From Hericium rajendrae (Eukaryota > Basidiomycota > Agaricomycetes > Russulales > Hericiaceae): a DNA stretch of 64,000 bases. The first letter of the stretch is position 1. Each line of letters opens with the position of its first letter. Below the pieces are notes generated by a model. It searched no databases and was not told the DNA's origin. It was given only the letters and a program-made list of their open reading frames with translations. Location of the stretch: NCBI GenBank assembly GCA_033439255.1, contig CM065886.1, positions 1,674,001 through 1,738,000 on the forward strand, read 5' to 3'. The position numbers were made by a program, and so were the translations under genes. Positions 63,818 through 64,000 of this stretch are shown here, in pieces.

Positions 63818-64000
63818 GGCATCGCGTCGGTCATGTGCTCCAGCAGCCCCATCACATGTTCACTTCCTCACATGACCTGGGGCTATCCTTCACCCATGCC
63901 CTTGTTCCCCTTTGGGACATCCTATTGTTCTCCCTCCCATTGTTCTCCTTTTGGCCACCATTGTTCTCACTCTATTGTTCGACCCGTTATGGTGTCCATT
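63772..64000 (+). mobile_element. Gypsy LTR, cut by the window end
   Basis: TGTCACGGATCGCTCC onward is the reverse complement of the LTR at 52666-53088, so this LTR is in the plus orientation. It is at least 229 of 423 bp; whether it is a solo LTR or a full element cannot be seen. The bases before it are GTACT. Confidence 0.9.

Overview
The window is a transposon graveyard from a fungus, almost certainly an agaricomycete basidiomycete. The grounds are a Plavaka-type transposase of basidiomycete style, a DUF6532-like accessory protein, a chromodomain Ty3/gypsy element, Ty1/copia fragments, short (35-75 nt) GT..AG introns with CTRAY branch sites, and a fungal-style phosphotransferase-fold gene. 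No species can be named. Only the last ~1 kb (kinase-like gene) and perhaps 59.3-60.5 kb (degenerate F-box-like gene) look like host genes.

Most of the rest is explained by one mobile family, called CATC here because its members begin CATCAG or CATCTG and end in the reverse complement. Fifteen members are seen (CATC-A to CATC-O). Twelve have a 2-bp target duplication of no fixed sequence (AA, TG, CG, TA, AT, TT, CT, GC); one of 192 bp has none and one has lost an end. Several insertions are proven by an empty site elsewhere in the window or because removing element plus one duplication restores a reading frame. CATC-D (7679-17546) is the apparently complete 9.9-kb member: a divergent gene pair, a 961-residue Plavaka-type transposase on + and a many-exon accessory protein on -. 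Members of about 2.9-3.2 kb (CATC-B, H, I, K, L) have no convincing protein but keep a divergent promoter, a TATA-driven AT-rich arm with micro-exons, and a GC-rich arm whose first intron is followed directly by a 10-14 bp RNA hairpin.

Layout. 1-2341: Ty1/copia fragment A with a small CATC element and a hAT MITE. 2342-20136: CATC-B, holding CATC-C, holding CATC-D. 20139-22715: AT-rich tail shared with copia fragment B. 23106-26070: decayed Plavaka element. 26394-30894: hAT-type element holding CATC-H, set in copia B gag. 31324-38048: block with a tRNA-like module, a decayed and an intact 158-bp satellite whose every unit looks like intron plus exon, and CATC-I. 38049-53797: rest of copia B, split by CATC-K (holding L, holding M), a CTGTACC MITE and a 7.5-kb Ty3/gypsy element (holding CATC-N). 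53798-56372: second copy of the AT-rich tail. 56373-62650: tandem repeats, two hAT-like elements with gene fragments, the F-box-like pseudogene. 62972-64000: phosphotransferase-fold gene whose 5' end is replaced by an LTR of the same gypsy family.

How it fits together: the Plavaka-type transposase of CATC-D, or relatives elsewhere, is the likely motor for the CATC elements, which share its terminal bases and duplication length. The two copia fragments share lesions, so they arose by duplication and then received different insertions. Nesting gives a relative order: copia, then hAT/CATC/CTGTACC insertions, then gypsy (two LTR differences), then CATC-N inside gypsy.
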